Assembly: GCF_049348705.1 (NCBI RefSeq)
Contig: NZ_CP186485.1
Span: 124,001 to 188,000, forward strand
Origin: Paracoxiella cheracis
GTDB lineage: Bacteria; Pseudomonadota; Gammaproteobacteria; Coxiellales; Coxiellaceae
Length of the DNA stretch: 64,000 nt
Direction: 5' to 3'
Part shown: positions 63,496-64,000 of the stretch, piece by piece
How positions within the stretch are numbered: the first letter of the stretch is position 1
How the letters are laid out: every line of letters starts with the position of its first letter
Made by a program: the position numbers and the translations under genes
The notes under the pieces: model-generated
Databases searched by the model: none
Told to the model about the DNA's origin: nothing
Seen by the model: only the letters and a program-made list of their open reading frames with translations

Positions 63496-64000
63496 TTGGA
63501 CTTTGGATAAATAAAATCCCTTGCCAGTTAGGACAATAATCAAAAAATGTGAGTTTCTAAATCTTAAGCTGTTTTTTGCAGCAATTCGTAGAATTTCTCA
63601 GGTGTAAAATTTATTTTATCCAACCATGATTTTACTATCCCAATCAAATCCTCTATTTTTTCAGGGTCTGAGTTTTGCGTCTTTTCTTCAGTCCTCTGAA
63701 TCGTTTTAATTTTTGAGTTGCTATTTTTGAAAATAGCAGGATGTCGCGTGCGTTTCCCCTGCGTATCACCTTTGGTTCTGCCTTGCGGATTACCGCGTGG
63801 TTTGCAGAGATTAGCAGGCGTGCCAACGGTATCAAGCACCGTAGAAAAACCCCGTTGCGTTTGTGAAGGGGTCGCAGTTATTGATGGTTTTTCGTTATCC
63901 ACTTGGAAGCTCGGCAAATACCGCTCCCATTTTTTCGGTAAAATCGGGGCAAGATTCCTCGCTAGATAAAGTTGCGTATACGCTAATGCTGTCATCCGCC
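63496..64000 (-). mobile_element. IS4-superfamily element, copy B (partial, runs off the window)
   Basis: The left terminal repeat TTGGACTTTGGATAAAT and the 3' end of the transposase gene, opposite in orientation to copy A. Compared with the other copies one base difference is seen in the coding part (Gln to Lys near the C-terminus). Confidence 0.93.
63564..64000 (-). CDS. IS4-superfamily transposase, C-terminal part
   Basis: The C-terminal 145 residues or so of the transposase, from within WWRMTALAYTQLYLAR to the stop. The start lies beyond the window. It differs from copies A and C by FTPEKFYELL in place of FTPEQFYELL. Confidence 0.9.
   Translation of the reverse strand, partial: RMTALAYTQLYLARNLAPILPKKWERYLPSFQVDNEKPSITATPSQTQRGFSTVLDTVGTPANLCKPRGNPQGRTKGDTQGKRTRHPAIFKNSNSKIKTIQRTEEKTQNSDPEKIEDLIGIVKSWLDKINFTPEKFYELLQKTA

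Noticed and set aside
1..64000. CRISPR array or cas genes
   Set aside because: No regularly spaced short repeats with unique spacers and no Cas-like protein; the repeats seen are long palindromes or tandem pairs.

Overview
The window looks like the chromosome of a host-associated gammaproteobacterium of the Legionellales (Coxiella / Rickettsiella / Diplorickettsia-like). This rests on gene content and order, not on a database search. The block ychF-pth-rplY-prs-tRNA(Gln)-lolB is the usual gammaproteobacterial order. The tkt-gap-pgk-pyk-(fba) glycolytic string resembles the Coxiella/Legionella arrangement. There are AT-rich, helical, effector-like genes, many broken genes, several insertion sequences and several dispersed repeat families. 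Most housekeeping genes are intact; accessory genes are heavily eroded.

Layout. 1-3.1 kb: the 3' end of a photolyase-related gene, a repeat-rich gap, and a SulP transporter split by a 249-bp repeat. 3.2-9.7 kb: a small secreted protein, tRNA-Met, ychF, pth, rplY, a second small secreted protein, prs, tRNA-Gln and lolB; ispE, normally between lolB and prs, is absent. 9.7-18 kb: a POT transporter, a pterin cluster (pteridine reductase, MidA-like methyltransferase, PTPS family), cca, psd, sodC, epmA and efp. 18-26.3 kb: priA, pdxB and a TolC/MacA/MacB-type export operon. 26.3-29.7 kb: an AT-rich island of three unknown leftward genes, the smallest carrying PPxY and PTAP motifs. 30-37.4 kb: potassium transport, with a KimA/YdaO-like permease, trkA broken by nested IS256, repeat and IS1 insertions, and intact trkH. 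37.4-45 kb: a thioesterase, an APC permease, polA, a sugar porter and a gluconolactonase-like gene.

45.1-48.5 kb: a wrecked surface-polysaccharide region with an IS4-superfamily element flanked by 5' fragments of two different genes, a Wzt C-terminal fragment and a Gfo/Idh/MocA fragment. 48.5-54.2 kb: glmS, an ATPase gene with a nonsense codon, an MFS transporter and a Fic protein with an operator-like array upstream. 54.3-64 kb: the tkt-gap-pgk-pyk operon, then a small exported-protein gene cut in two by a 1,721-bp IS copy. Its second half lies about 1.4 kb away on the opposite strand, beside an inverted fba and next to another IS copy in opposite orientation.

The main story is rearrangement. 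One IS (1,721 bp, three copies here) has apparently inverted fba and half of the neighbouring gene out of the glycolytic operon. The TATAAA target duplication allows the ancestral order to be rebuilt. Other leads are the PTAP/PPxY mini-protein, the seamless 249-bp repeat in sulP, a predicted PTPS-III pterin locus and the Fic operator.
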